17,773 bases of DNA from DAIOGN01 sp036745245. Lineage in GTDB: Bacteria > Zixibacteria > MSB-5A5 > JAUVRN01. Shown piece by piece: positions 1 to 8,379 of the stretch. Within the stretch, counting starts at the first letter, position 1; each line of letters starts with the position of its first letter. A program made the translations under genes and the position numbers. Under the pieces are notes generated by a model. It worked only from the letters and a program-made list of their open reading frames with translations, was not told where the DNA came from and did not search any database. The DNA is taken from positions 1 through 17,773 of the forward strand of contig DAIOGN010000070.1 of the NCBI GenBank assembly GCA_036745245.1, given 5' to 3'.

Positions 1-2
1 TG

Positions 3-995
3 GCGGAGAAAGTGTCGGCGTGGGTGCCCGGGGCCGAAATGCTGCGCTTCGTCTCCTCCGGAACTGAAGCCGTGATGTCGGCAGTGCGGCTGGCGCGCGG
101 TTGCACCGGGCGCACCCGCATTGTGAAGTTCTCCGGTTGCTACCACGGCCATGCAGATTATCTGCTCGTGGCTGCGGGATCGGGACTGGCCACGTTCGGG
201 CGCCCTGACTCCGCCGGTGTGCCCGCGGCATTCGCCGAGCACACGCTCGTGGCCTCACTCGATGATGAAGCGGCTGTTGAACAGCTGTTCCGGGTTCATG
301 GCTCCGAGATCGCGGCTGTGATCATTGAACCTGTGCCCGCCAACAACGGCTTACTCCTGCAACGTCCGGAGTTTTTGAAATTCCTCAGAGACATCACCAC
401 GAAGCACGGCGCGTTACTGATCTTCGACGAAGTGATCAGCGGATTCCGGCTGGGGAAGGCCGGCGCCTCGGGTCATTACGGCATTCGACCCGACCTGTAC
501 ACATTTGGCAAGGTGATCGGAGGCGGCCTTCCCGTGGGCGCCTACGGCGGATCGCGTGAGTTGATGAGCCGCCTCGCGCCGGAGGGCGACGTGTACCAAG
601 CGGGCACGTTGTCAGGAAATCCTGTGGCCATGGCCGCTGGGCTGGCCACGCTGAATGTGCTGGAACGCGATGCCGGCTTCGAGCGATTGGAATCGCTCGG
701 GGCTGTGTGGGATCGCACGCTGGGGCGTGGGCTGAAGGATCGCGGTCTGCACTACGCTCGGCTGGGCTCCATCTTCTGGACCGCCTTTCAACGCCAGGCT
801 CCGCGCCGTGTGGAAGAAATCGATTCGGGCAATCGCACCCGCTATGCCAGGCTCCATGGCGCGCTGCTCGAACGGGGAATCTACTGGGCGCCCTCTGCCT
901 ACGAAGTGGGGTTTCTCTCCCTGGCGCAGACGGAGCCGCTGTTGACTGAAGCGGCCGCGTCGATTTTGAACGCCTTCGATCTGGGGGCAGAGTGA
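3..995 (+). CDS. hemL: Glutamate-1-semialdehyde 2,1-aminomutase, 5'-truncated by the window edge
   Basis: This PLP enzyme converts glutamate-1-semialdehyde to 5-aminolevulinate in the cytoplasm, the C5-route entry to tetrapyrroles. About 331 codons are visible. The family is usually about 430 residues, so roughly 100 N-terminal residues lie upstream of the window; the GTG at 12 is internal. Visible signatures are the RFVSSGTEAVMSAVRLARG phosphate-binding segment, GCYHGHADYLLV, the IFDEVISGFR aspartate region, and the PLP lysine in TFGKVIGGGLPVGAYGG (lysine codon 510-512). The C-terminal GIYWAPSAYEVGFLSLAQT segment is also typical. The stop codon overlaps the hemE start as GTGA, indicating translational coupling in a haem operon. 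A related class-III aminotransferase is the only alternative, and the HemL-specific motifs plus haem neighbours make it unlikely. Confidence 0.96.
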   Translation, partial: AEKVSAWVPGAEMLRFVSSGTEAVMSAVRLARGCTGRTRIVKFSGCYHGHADYLLVAAGSGLATFGRPDSAGVPAAFAEHTLVASLDDEAAVEQLFRVHGSEIAAVIIEPVPANNGLLLQRPEFLKFLRDITTKHGALLIFDEVISGFRLGKAGASGHYGIRPDLYTFGKVIGGGLPVGAYGGSRELMSRLAPEGDVYQAGTLSGNPVAMAAGLATLNVLERDAGFERLESLGAVWDRTLGRGLKDRGLHYARLGSIFWTAFQRQAPRRVEEIDSGNRTRYARLHGALLERGIYWAPSAYEVGFLSLAQTEPLLTEAAASILNAFDLGAE

Positions 996-2041
996 GCGCC
1001 ACTGTGTCCGCCACTCGCCACGCGCTGGTGGAGGCTGCCTTCGGCCGGCCCCACGAACGCACTCCGGTGTGGTTGATGCGGCAGGCCGGACGCTATCTGC
1101 CCGAGTACCGGGAAATACGCAAGCTGCACACGTTTCTGGAAATGTGTCATACGCCTGAGGTGGTGGCGGAGGTCACCCTCCAGCCGGTACGCCGGTTCGA
1201 CCTCGATGCGGCCATCGTGTTCTCCGACATTCTCGTGTTCCTGCCGGCTCTGGGATTGCCCGTGGAGTTTCCCGAGGGCGGTCCAAAAGTGAGCCGGCCC
1301 ATTGGCGCGCCTGAGGACGTGGAGCGTTTGGGTTCGCTGGACCCTGGCCGCCACATTCCGGAGATCTACGACGCCGTTTCTCTGTGTGTCGAGCGGCTTG
1401 ACGGGTCGCACCCGCTGTTCGGCTTCTGCGGCGCGCCGTTCACGCTGGCCTGTTACGCCATCGAGGGCCAGGGATCCAAGGAGTTCGCACGGGCGCGGGC
1501 CTTTCTCCTGAGGCACGAACGCGCGGGGCACCAGCTGCTGGACAAGCTCGCGGAGTCGGCGGCGGCTCACCTGGTGGCTCAGGTGAAAGCCGGCGCCACG
1601 GCAGTGCAGGTGTTCGACACCTGGGCGGGCCTTCTTGGGCGAAGAGACTTCGACGAGTTTTCGCGCCCCTACCTGGAACGCATCGTAACGGCCGTAAAAC
1701 CGCTGGGCGTGCCGGTTTTTGTGTTCGCGCGCGGCGTACCCGCCGCCTGGCAGGCCGGCCTCGGCGCTCACGTGCACTCGCTCGACTGGCGTGCCGACCT
1801 GGCCGAATCGCGCAGAGTGCTTGCTCCGGCGGGCCTTCAAGGCAACCTTGACCCTGTGTTATTGGCCAGTTCCAAATTGCGCGCTGTGGCCACGGCCACA
1901 GCCATGTGCGAAGAGATGCGCGATACGCAGGCCCACATCTTCAACCTCGGCCACGGCATCCTGCCCGAGACGCCGGTGGAGAACGTGGCGGCCGTGATCG
2001 ATGCCGTGCACGCGGTGAAGCTCGCGCGGAGGGCCGCATGA
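992..2041 (+). CDS. hemE: Uroporphyrinogen III decarboxylase
   Basis: This cytoplasmic enzyme decarboxylates the four acetate side chains of uroporphyrinogen III to give coproporphyrinogen III. The product is 349 aa, the normal family length. The substrate-binding signature PVWLMRQAGRYLPEYR lies at residues 25-40 (Arg30, Arg34). The catalytic aspartate is Asp79 in VFSDIL. CYAIEGQGS supplies the conserved Tyr, and the C-terminal FNLGHGILPETP motif is intact. FDTWAG carries Thr where many homologues have Ser; this is a mild variant. The start is a GTG inside GTGA, overlapping the hemL stop, with a G-rich stretch (983-987) just upstream. The 3' end overlaps hemN as ATGA, so hemL-hemE-hemN is almost certainly one transcript. 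Confidence 0.97.
   Translation: MSATVSATRHALVEAAFGRPHERTPVWLMRQAGRYLPEYREIRKLHTFLEMCHTPEVVAEVTLQPVRRFDLDAAIVFSDILVFLPALGLPVEFPEGGPKVSRPIGAPEDVERLGSLDPGRHIPEIYDAVSLCVERLDGSHPLFGFCGAPFTLACYAIEGQGSKEFARARAFLLRHERAGHQLLDKLAESAAAHLVAQVKAGATAVQVFDTWAGLLGRRDFDEFSRPYLERIVTAVKPLGVPVFVFARGVPAAWQAGLGAHVHSLDWRADLAESRRVLAPAGLQGNLDPVLLASSKLRAVATATAMCEEMRDTQAHIFNLGHGILPETPVENVAAVIDAVHAVKLARRAA
2028..2033 (+). promoter_or_regulatory. Ribosome binding site of hemN
   Basis: GGAGGG lies inside the 3' end of hemE, 4 nt before the ATG at 2038. It decides the hemN start against the longer open frame that begins at 1906. Confidence 0.7.
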
Positions 2042-3423
2042 GCGGCAACGCGATTCATGTTACGCCCGACCTTCTGGTCCGCTTCGACAAGCCGGGACCG
2101 CGTTACACCAGCTACCCCACGGCTCCGGAGTGGAAAGAGAAGTTCGGAGAGCCCGAGTATCGCCTCGCACTGGCGGATGCCGCCCGCAGGCCCGACGAAC
2201 CCCTCTCGGTATACGTACACATCCCGTTCTGCCACGAACGCTGCATCTACTGTGGTTGCAACGTGGTGGTCACCGAGAAGGAGGGCGTGGCCGACCAGTA
2301 TCTTTCCTACGTCGAACGGGAGCTTGAGATGGCGGCGCGTGCGCTCGGAAAGCGCCGTGATGTGGCGCAGCTTCACTGGGGCGGCGGCACACCCACCTAC
2401 CTCGATGTGCCGCAGATTCGCAGGTTGTTTGGGGCGATCACCCGCCGGTTTCGCCTCTCGGCCGACGCGGAGATCGCGCTCGAAGTGGATCCTCGCGTGA
2501 CCTCGAGGGAACAGCTCCTGGCTCTGCGTGAACTGGGCTTCAATCGCGTCAGCATGGGCGTACAGGACCTCGACCTGGCGGTGCAGCGCGCCATCACCCG
2601 GTATCAAACCGAAGCTGAAACCACGGGCGTGTATGAGTGGGCCAGGGAAGCTGGCTTCCGGGGCATCAACTTCGACCTGGTGTACGGATTGCCGTTCCAG
2701 AATCTCGAATCCTGGCAGCAAACGGTCGAGTCTGTGATCCGGCTGCGCCCCGACCGCCTCGCCGTGTACAGCTATGCTCACGTTCCGTGGATCCGCCCGC
2801 ACCAGAAGTGGATCCCGCAGGAGTCGTTGCCCCTGGGACGCGACAAATTCGAGCTGTTCGCCGCGGCGCGCGAGAAGCTCTTGGCGGCCGGCTACCTGGC
2901 GATCGGCATGGACCACTTCGCTTTGCCTGAAGATGAACTGTCGCACGCGGTGGCCGAACGGCGGGTGCATCGCAATTTCATGGGCTACACCGTGGTGCCG
3001 GCCTCGGAAATGATCGGATTCGGCACCTCCTCCATCGGCGAAATCGGCGGGTGCTACGCTCAAAATCATGTGAAGCTCTCACGTTACTACGAGAGCATCG
3101 ATCAGGGACAGCTGCCCACGGCACGTGGCTTCTCGCTGTCGCAGGACGACCTGATCCGCCGTTACCTCATCCGCCGGCTCATGTGCGACTTCCACCTCGA
3201 CACACGGCAGATCGAAGAGCGTTTCAACATTCGTTACGACGAGTACTTCGCGGCAGAAGAGGCCGCCCTCCGGGAATTCTACGACACCGGGTTCCTCGCT
3301 CGCGACAACGGGGAGATCGTTGTGCTGCCGCTCGGCCAGGCCTTCATTCGCAACGTCGCCATGGTCTTCGACGCGTATCTGAAGAAGCCCGAAGGCCACC
3401 GCCAGTTCTCCCGCACCGTCTAG
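2038..3423 (+). CDS. hemN: Oxygen-independent coproporphyrinogen III dehydrogenase, radical SAM
   Basis: This enzyme oxidatively decarboxylates coproporphyrinogen III to protoporphyrinogen IX without O2, using a 4Fe-4S cluster and S-adenosylmethionine. The product is 461 aa, the usual HemN length. Near the N-terminus PGPRYTSYPTA is the HemN signature. The radical-SAM cluster motif CHERCIYCGC gives Cys65, Cys69 and Cys72, with the HemN-typical extra Cys74. LHWGGGTPTYL and MGVQDLDLAVQRAI follow, and the C-terminal HemN domain includes GMDHFALPEDEL. An ATG at 2038 is chosen rather than an upstream in-frame start because GGAGGG at 2028-2033 lies 4 nt before it and it overlaps the hemE stop as ATGA. 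The complete motif set separates it from HemW-like proteins, which lack coproporphyrinogen oxidase activity. Confidence 0.97.
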   Translation: MSGNAIHVTPDLLVRFDKPGPRYTSYPTAPEWKEKFGEPEYRLALADAARRPDEPLSVYVHIPFCHERCIYCGCNVVVTEKEGVADQYLSYVERELEMAARALGKRRDVAQLHWGGGTPTYLDVPQIRRLFGAITRRFRLSADAEIALEVDPRVTSREQLLALRELGFNRVSMGVQDLDLAVQRAITRYQTEAETTGVYEWAREAGFRGINFDLVYGLPFQNLESWQQTVESVIRLRPDRLAVYSYAHVPWIRPHQKWIPQESLPLGRDKFELFAAAREKLLAAGYLAIGMDHFALPEDELSHAVAERRVHRNFMGYTVVPASEMIGFGTSSIGEIGGCYAQNHVKLSRYYESIDQGQLPTARGFSLSQDDLIRRYLIRRLMCDFHLDTRQIEERFNIRYDEYFAAEEAALREFYDTGFLARDNGEIVVLPLGQAFIRNVAMVFDAYLKKPEGHRQFSRTV

Positions 3424-3470
3424 AAAAGGGGCCAGCACACTTTTCCGAAAAAGTGTTCTGACCCCTTTTC
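3423..3470. repeat. Imperfect 23-nt inverted repeat at the hemN stop codon
   Basis: Arms 3423-3445 and 3448-3470 pair with mismatches at only three positions: 3432/3461, 3436/3457 and the loop-closing 3445/3448. A near-perfect 22-bp stem results, with almost no loop. The left arm starts on the last base of the hemN TAG. The right arm read on the - strand gives GGGGTCAGAACACTTTTT; its core GGGGTCAGA recurs in the element at 8755-8821. The + strand continues as TTTTCC, so it could also weaken or end transcription between hemN and hemY. It is probably a dispersed palindromic (REP-like) element; no transposase is visible here. Confidence 0.75.
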
Positions 3471-3481
3471 CTTCACTTCCC

Positions 3482-4855
3482 ATGTCCTCCCACTATCGCG
3501 CGGCCGTGGTGGGCGGCGGCGTCACGGGTTTGTGCGCGGCCTTCTACCTGGCTCGAACGTTTGGGCGCGACCGAGTGGTGCTGCTCGAAGGCTCCGATGA
3601 CGTGGGAGGGCAGACCCGCACGTCCCGCTCCCAGGGGTTCGTCAACGACTGGGGTCCGAACGGCTTTCTCGATCGCGAGCCGCTCACTCTGCAGTGGGTG
3701 AGCGATCTGGGACTCTCCGATCAACTCGTGCAGGCACGCAGCGAGGCGGCGCGGCGATTCATTCTGCGCGGAGGGAGACTGCGCGAGATTCCGCTCTCGC
3801 CGCCCGGGTTTCTCATGTCCGACGTGCTGTCTGTGCGCGGCCGCCTGCGCGTGTTGTGCGAACCCCTGGTGAAGAGTCGGGGCACGGAGACGGAATCTCT
3901 GTGGGAGTTTGGCGCGCGCCGCATCGGAAAGGAGGCAGCGGACTTCCTCATCGATCCGATGGCCTCCGGCATCTTTGGAGGCGATTCCAGGAAGCTCGCC
4001 CTGGCCGCATGCTTTCCTCGCATGATGGAGATGGAGCACGAGCACGGCAGCCTGTTCGCTGCGATGAGGGCCAGGCGGAAACAGGGACGGCGAGCTTCAG
4101 CGGCGGGACCGGCCGGCACGCTTACTTCGTTCGCGGACGGGATCGGAGTATTACCAGAGAAGGCCGCCTCGCGCGATGACTTCGAGAAGAGAACCGGCGC
4201 CGCAGTGTCATCTGTCACCAGAGCGTCTGACGGCTACTCACTCAGACTCGCATCGGGTGAAGAGGTGCGAACCGACGCCGTCGTCGTGGCGCTGCCTGCT
4301 TATGCGGCGTCCGACGTATTGCGTGAACTCGACGTCGCACTGGCCGCTACGTTGCAGGAGATTCCCTACGCGGGCATGACGGTGATCTGCGGCGGTTACC
4401 GTCGTGATAAGGTGGGCCACCCGCTCGACGGCTTCGGGTTTCTCGTGCCCCGCCGCGAAGGACTTCGCCTTCTGGGTTGCATTTGGACCTCGTCGGTGTT
4501 CGACCACCGGGCGCCCGACGGCTGGGTGCAGCTGCGCACCATGGTGGGAGGCGCCACCGATCCGGAGGCCGTAAAACTGTCCGACCAGGAACTCCTGGCG
4601 ATGTTCCGGCGTGAAGCCGGGCGGCTATTGTCGATCGACTCCGACCCCGAGTTCCTCGAAGTGTACCGCTGGAAGCGCGCCATCCCGCAATTTGTGCCGG
4701 GACATGTGGATCGTGTGCGGCGCCTCGAGCAGGCGGAGTCCCGACATCCCGGGCTCGCGCTGGCGGGCAACAGCTATCGCGGCGTGGGGCTGAACGATTG
4801 CGTCGTCTCGGCGCACCGGGCCGTGGAGCGGATCTCTGCCACGGCCCCCCGCTGA
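3482..4855 (+). CDS. hemY: Protoporphyrinogen oxidase, FAD-dependent (HemY/HemG type)
   Basis: This enzyme oxidises protoporphyrinogen IX to protoporphyrin IX by six electrons using FAD and O2; relatives can act on coproporphyrinogen III. It is probably membrane-associated. The product is 457 aa, close to the family norm. The dinucleotide-binding motif VVGGGVTGLCAAFYL lies at residues 9-23 (GGGxxG), followed by LLEGSDDVGGQTRT and FVNDWGPNGFL. The middle has the typical DPMASGIFGGDSRKLA segment, and the C-terminal FAD contact LALAGNSYRGVGLNDCV is well conserved. I see no Shine-Dalgarno sequence before the ATG at 3482, but the N-terminus aligns with the usual position just before the GxGxxG strand. 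It lies 58 bp after hemN, beyond the hairpin, so it may be partly uncoupled from the operon. It ends 10 bp from the convergent peptidase gene. Confidence 0.93.
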   Translation: MSSHYRAAVVGGGVTGLCAAFYLARTFGRDRVVLLEGSDDVGGQTRTSRSQGFVNDWGPNGFLDREPLTLQWVSDLGLSDQLVQARSEAARRFILRGGRLREIPLSPPGFLMSDVLSVRGRLRVLCEPLVKSRGTETESLWEFGARRIGKEAADFLIDPMASGIFGGDSRKLALAACFPRMMEMEHEHGSLFAAMRARRKQGRRASAAGPAGTLTSFADGIGVLPEKAASRDDFEKRTGAAVSSVTRASDGYSLRLASGEEVRTDAVVVALPAYAASDVLRELDVALAATLQEIPYAGMTVICGGYRRDKVGHPLDGFGFLVPRREGLRLLGCIWTSSVFDHRAPDGWVQLRTMVGGATDPEAVKLSDQELLAMFRREAGRLLSIDSDPEFLEVYRWKRAIPQFVPGHVDRVRRLEQAESRHPGLALAGNSYRGVGLNDCVVSAHRAVERISATAPR

Positions 4856-4865
4856 CGGCGCATGC

Positions 4866-6875
4866 CTACATATACCGGTCGAACCACTCCTTGATGAACT
4901 GAAGTCGTGCCATGCGGCGGTCGGGCCTGCCGTAGCGCGACAACCCGTGCGGCTCCTCCGGAAAGCGCACGAACTCTACGGTGCGACCGAGAAACTTGAG
5001 ACACGCGAAGAGTTCCTCCGCCTGCTCGATGCCGCAGCGCAGATCATTCTCGTTGTGCAGGATCAATAGTGGCGTGCGGACGTTCTTCACGTACGTGAGT
5101 GGCGACATGCGCACCAGCTCTTCAAACTTCTCCCACGGCGTGGCCTGGAACTCATCTTTGATATCGTAGCCCACGTCTGACGACCCGAAGAAGCTCACCA
5201 GATTCACCACGCTGCGCTGAGTCACGGCGGCTTTGAATCGGTGCGTGTGGCCCACCACCCAATTGGTCATGTAGCCGCCGTAGGAGCCGCCGGTGATGCC
5301 CACTCGCTTGCGGTCGATGTAAGGCAGTTTGCACAGAGCGTCGGTGCCGGCCATGACGTCTTCGTAGTCGGGGCCGCCCCAGTTGCCCACGATGGACCGG
5401 GTGAAATCCTCACCGTAGCCCTGGGAGCCGCGCGGATTCGTGAAAAACACCACGTATCCGGAGGCCGCCAGGTACTGCATTTCGTGAAACAGCCCCCATC
5501 CGTACATCGCACGCGGGCCGCCGTGCACCTCCACGATGGCAGGGTACTTCCGGCGCGCATTGAACTTCGGCGGGTGGAGAAGCCAGCCCTGCACCTTGGT
5601 GCCGTCGTAGCTCTTGAACCACACCTGCTGCGGCACGCCGATGTCGATCTGCCGGAAGAGCCGGCGATTGACGTCGGTAACTTTCCGGGGGCTCGCCTTC
5701 TTTTCCTTGCCGAACTCGAGCGTCCACAAGTCGCCGCCCGACTTCGTGTCGCACACCACCATGGCGAGCGTCTTCCGCGCGCGATCGGCGCGGATCGCCT
5801 GAACGTCCCACTTGCCGCCGGCCACCAGGCGCGGCGTTCCGCCCGTGCGGCGGATCGTGTACAGGTCGTTGGAACCATGGCGCGGAGCTGTAAACAGGAG
5901 GTGCCGGCTGTCGGCAGACCAGATGGCAGACGGGGCTCCGTGCCCCACTTCGCCCATGTCGGTGATGCTCGGGTCGGTGAGCGTGGTGTCGAACTTGCGC
6001 GTGAGGTTCTTGGTGCGGCCTCCCTTGACGGGCACCACCCAGAGGTTGTCGTTGGTGGCGCCCCAGGCGTCGTGCGGATTGTCGTGGCCGATGTAGGCCA
6101 AAAACTTCCCATCGGGTGAAAAGGAGAGCCCGCCCACGGGGCCGTCGGGCTTGGCGATCTTGCGTTCTTTTTTCCCGGACAGGTCGCAGATCATGATGTC
6201 GCGATACTGCATGTCGCGGTCGGGGTCCTTGCGGCGGTTGGTGGTGAAGGCGATGCTCTTCCCATCGGGAGAGAAGACGGGCTCGCTCTCCTCGTACTTG
6301 CCGCGCGTCACCTGAACGGCGCGCGAACGCGTGAGGTCGTACCGCCAGATGTGAAACCCGTCGGCGGGCCTCCAGCCGTCGCCGTCGAGGCGGTAAAACA
6401 GGCGCTTGATGTGGCGATACACAGGCGCTTCTTCGCTCTTTTTTACGTCCTCCGCCGATTCCGACGCCGGCTCGATGTACGGCGCGCGGTACATGAACAG
6501 TAGTTGTGTGCCATCGGGCGACCAGGACACCCCGCCGATCGAGCCGCGCTGCTTGAGCACGGCGCGCTCGGAGCCGCCTTCGGTGCCGATCAGGTAGATG
6601 CCATTCTGTTTGTCGCGAGACGAGCAGAAGGCCACCTGTGTGCCCCCGGGGGAAAACACGGGTGAGTGGTCCTTGTGCTTGCCGTGCGTGAACTGGGTGT
6701 GGCGATCGTTGGCACGGTCGTACATCCACAGGTTGGCGTAGTACTTGTTGTCCTTGGAGTCGATCCATTCCCTCCCATACACGATGCGTGAGCCGTCGGG
6801 AGAGATATCGAAGCCGCGAACCCATTGAAAATCGAGGAGGTCTTCGCGGCGCATTGCGCGCTTGGCCGTGGGCAT
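4866..6875 (-). CDS. S9 family peptidase (prolyl oligopeptidase / acylaminoacyl-peptidase type)
   Basis: This is a serine peptidase of 669 aa, the usual size for bacterial S9 acylaminoacyl- or dipeptidyl-peptidase-like enzymes. The N-terminal half is a beta-propeller built from PD40 repeats such as ISPDGSRIVYGRE, WSPDGTQLLFM, FSPDGKSIAFTTNR and FSPDGKFLAYIG. The C-terminal alpha/beta-hydrolase domain has the oxyanion motif HGGP, the nucleophile motif GGSYGG (Ser531), an Asp in NENDLRCG (Asp611) and a His in EEPHGLSR (His643), a complete triad. No signal peptide is visible, so it probably acts on peptides in the cytoplasm. The start at 6875 is supported by AGAGGA eight nt upstream (+ strand 6884-6889). 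The gene is convergent with hemY and divergent from the aldo/keto reductase. Substrate preference cannot be read from the sequence. Confidence 0.94.
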   Translation of the reverse strand: MPTAKRAMRREDLLDFQWVRGFDISPDGSRIVYGREWIDSKDNKYYANLWMYDRANDRHTQFTHGKHKDHSPVFSPGGTQVAFCSSRDKQNGIYLIGTEGGSERAVLKQRGSIGGVSWSPDGTQLLFMYRAPYIEPASESAEDVKKSEEAPVYRHIKRLFYRLDGDGWRPADGFHIWRYDLTRSRAVQVTRGKYEESEPVFSPDGKSIAFTTNRRKDPDRDMQYRDIMICDLSGKKERKIAKPDGPVGGLSFSPDGKFLAYIGHDNPHDAWGATNDNLWVVPVKGGRTKNLTRKFDTTLTDPSITDMGEVGHGAPSAIWSADSRHLLFTAPRHGSNDLYTIRRTGGTPRLVAGGKWDVQAIRADRARKTLAMVVCDTKSGGDLWTLEFGKEKKASPRKVTDVNRRLFRQIDIGVPQQVWFKSYDGTKVQGWLLHPPKFNARRKYPAIVEVHGGPRAMYGWGLFHEMQYLAASGYVVFFTNPRGSQGYGEDFTRSIVGNWGGPDYEDVMAGTDALCKLPYIDRKRVGITGGSYGGYMTNWVVGHTHRFKAAVTQRSVVNLVSFFGSSDVGYDIKDEFQATPWEKFEELVRMSPLTYVKNVRTPLLILHNENDLRCGIEQAEELFACLKFLGRTVEFVRFPEEPHGLSRYGRPDRRMARLQFIKEWFDRYM

Positions 6876-6883
6876 GTTAGTAT

Positions 6884-6889
6884 TCCTCT
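6884..6889 (-). promoter_or_regulatory. Ribosome binding site of the S9 peptidase gene
   Basis: Read on the - strand, AGAGGA lies 8 nt before the ATG at 6875. It supports this start over an internal Met at residue 8. Confidence 0.6.
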
Positions 6890-6921
6890 ATCGTACGAAT
6901 CAATCGTTCTGTGACGGGAGC

Positions 6922-8361
6922 ATGAGTATACCCGAGAGCAACAACGCAGGCAAAGAAAAGGTGGTCGTGCGTCGGCCGTTGGGCGCGACGACTCTGTCGT
7001 GCTCGCCGCTCGGCTTTGGCGGCTACCGGATCTCGCGTTCCGTCGACGTGCACCGGGACGCGATGCGTCGATTCCTGTCACTTGGCGGAAACCTGATCGA
7101 CACGAGCGCCAATTACGGGCTGGGCGATTCGGAACTCCTGTGCGGCGAAGTTCTGCGCGAGACCGACCGCGAGTCGGTGGTGATCGTGACCAAGGCGGGC
7201 TACATCCAGGGGCAGAACAAGATCACCGCGGCACAGCAGGGATATCCCGACCTCGTGAAGTTCGCGCCGGATGTGTGGCACTGCATCCACCCGGCGTTCC
7301 TGCGCGACCAGTTCGACCTTTCGTGCGCGCGGCTCGGGGTGAAGCGGATCGACGTGTTTCTGCTGCACAACCCTGAGTACTTCCTCAAGGACGCTGCGAA
7401 CCGCGCGGCCGACACGGCCTCCGCACGCGCAGAGTTCTATCGGCGGATCACCGGTGCCTTCGAGTTTCTGGAAGAGATGGTGGCTGCGGGGAAGCTGGCC
7501 TGGTATGGAGTGAGTTCCAACACCTTCGGCTCAGCCGACGGTCCGGAGCACGTGAGCCTGAAGACGTGTCTGGAGTGTGCGCGGCAGACTGGCGCGAACC
7601 ATCACTTTCGCGTGGTACAGCTTCCATTGAATCTGCTGGAGACAGGTCCTGCCACACTACGCGCGGAAGCGGGGAAGACGGCACTGGAGTTTGCCCGGGA
7701 CGAAGGGCTCGCCGTACTCACGAATCGCCCGTTGAATGCCATTGTGGAAGGGCGGCTCATTCGCCTGGCGGACCAGGAGGACCGGCCGTCATCGCCCGAA
7801 GCTGCGGCCGGGGCGCTGGGTCGTCTCGCGCAGCACGAAGCGAGCTTCACCTCACAGTTCGACTTTCCGCTGCTCGGTGGCGGCCTGGGCGCGTCCGGCT
7901 GGCTGGCTCCCCTGGTGGAAGACATGCCGTCGCTCGAGGAGTTCCGGACGGCCGTGACGCACGCGTTCACGCCGGCCGCGAACACCTGGTTACTCAATGC
8001 CGATCGTACGCTGAATTCGGACGCACGGTATGCTGCATGGCGCAAGGAATTCGGCGCGCGCCTCGATGCCACGTTGATGGTATTGCAGAACCACACGGCC
8101 AGCGGCCTGCACGCGCGGGCCAAAGCGATGCGCGGCGCCCTCGAGCGCGCGGGGCTGCCGCCCTCACCGCACACGCTCTCGCAACTGGCTCTCGCTGTGC
8201 TGCTCAATCTCCCGGGAGTGAGTTGTGTGCTCAACGGCATGCGGACTCCGGCCTATGTGGACGACAGCTTTGGAGCACTGGACATCGAGCTTTCCGATGC
8301 CCCGTCCTTGCTTCAGAAATTGGGGAGCGACCCCATTTTCAACTCACCCTCGGGCGTGTAG
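6922..8361 (+). CDS. Aldo/keto reductase family protein with a long C-terminal extension
   Basis: This is a predicted NAD(P)H-dependent oxidoreductase of 479 aa with an AKR TIM barrel. The catalytic tetrad is recognisable: Asp60 and Tyr65 in NLIDTSANYGLG, Lys91 in VIVTKAG, and His149 in VFLLHNPEYF. GKLAWYGVSSNTFG and the later VLLNLPGVSCVLNGMRTP match the barrel's later strands and cofactor-binding end. Typical AKRs have 280-350 residues. Here about 130 extra residues sit before the final barrel part, including a largely alpha-helical segment after LTNRPLNAIVEGRL. The ATG at 6922 is preferred over the in-frame one at 6862, which would overlap the divergent peptidase start. Its GGGAG is only 1 nt upstream, so initiation is uncertain. 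It probably forms an operon with the thioesterase 18 bp downstream. Substrate unknown. Confidence 0.88.
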   Translation: MSIPESNNAGKEKVVVRRPLGATTLSCSPLGFGGYRISRSVDVHRDAMRRFLSLGGNLIDTSANYGLGDSELLCGEVLRETDRESVVIVTKAGYIQGQNKITAAQQGYPDLVKFAPDVWHCIHPAFLRDQFDLSCARLGVKRIDVFLLHNPEYFLKDAANRAADTASARAEFYRRITGAFEFLEEMVAAGKLAWYGVSSNTFGSADGPEHVSLKTCLECARQTGANHHFRVVQLPLNLLETGPATLRAEAGKTALEFARDEGLAVLTNRPLNAIVEGRLIRLADQEDRPSSPEAAAGALGRLAQHEASFTSQFDFPLLGGGLGASGWLAPLVEDMPSLEEFRTAVTHAFTPAANTWLLNADRTLNSDARYAAWRKEFGARLDATLMVLQNHTASGLHARAKAMRGALERAGLPPSPHTLSQLALAVLLNLPGVSCVLNGMRTPAYVDDSFGALDIELSDAPSLLQKLGSDPIFNSPSGV

Positions 8362-8379
8362 CCAGGCTACCCTATCGTC

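Noticed and set aside
1837..3069. Long - strand open frame (410 codons) opposite hemE/hemN
   Set aside because: It lies antisense to two genes with complete family motifs; long antisense frames are expected in GC-rich DNA. It shows no recognisable domain.
5410..6825. Long - strand open frame (471 codons) in another frame of the S9 peptidase gene
   Set aside because: It is Arg/His/Pro-rich, a typical frame shadow, and overlaps a gene with an intact catalytic triad and propeller.
6891..6907. Operator-like palindrome (TCGTACGA, then ACGA/TCGT) between the divergent peptidase and reductase genes
   Set aside because: The arms are only 4 bp each, too short to separate from chance; no regulator gene is nearby.
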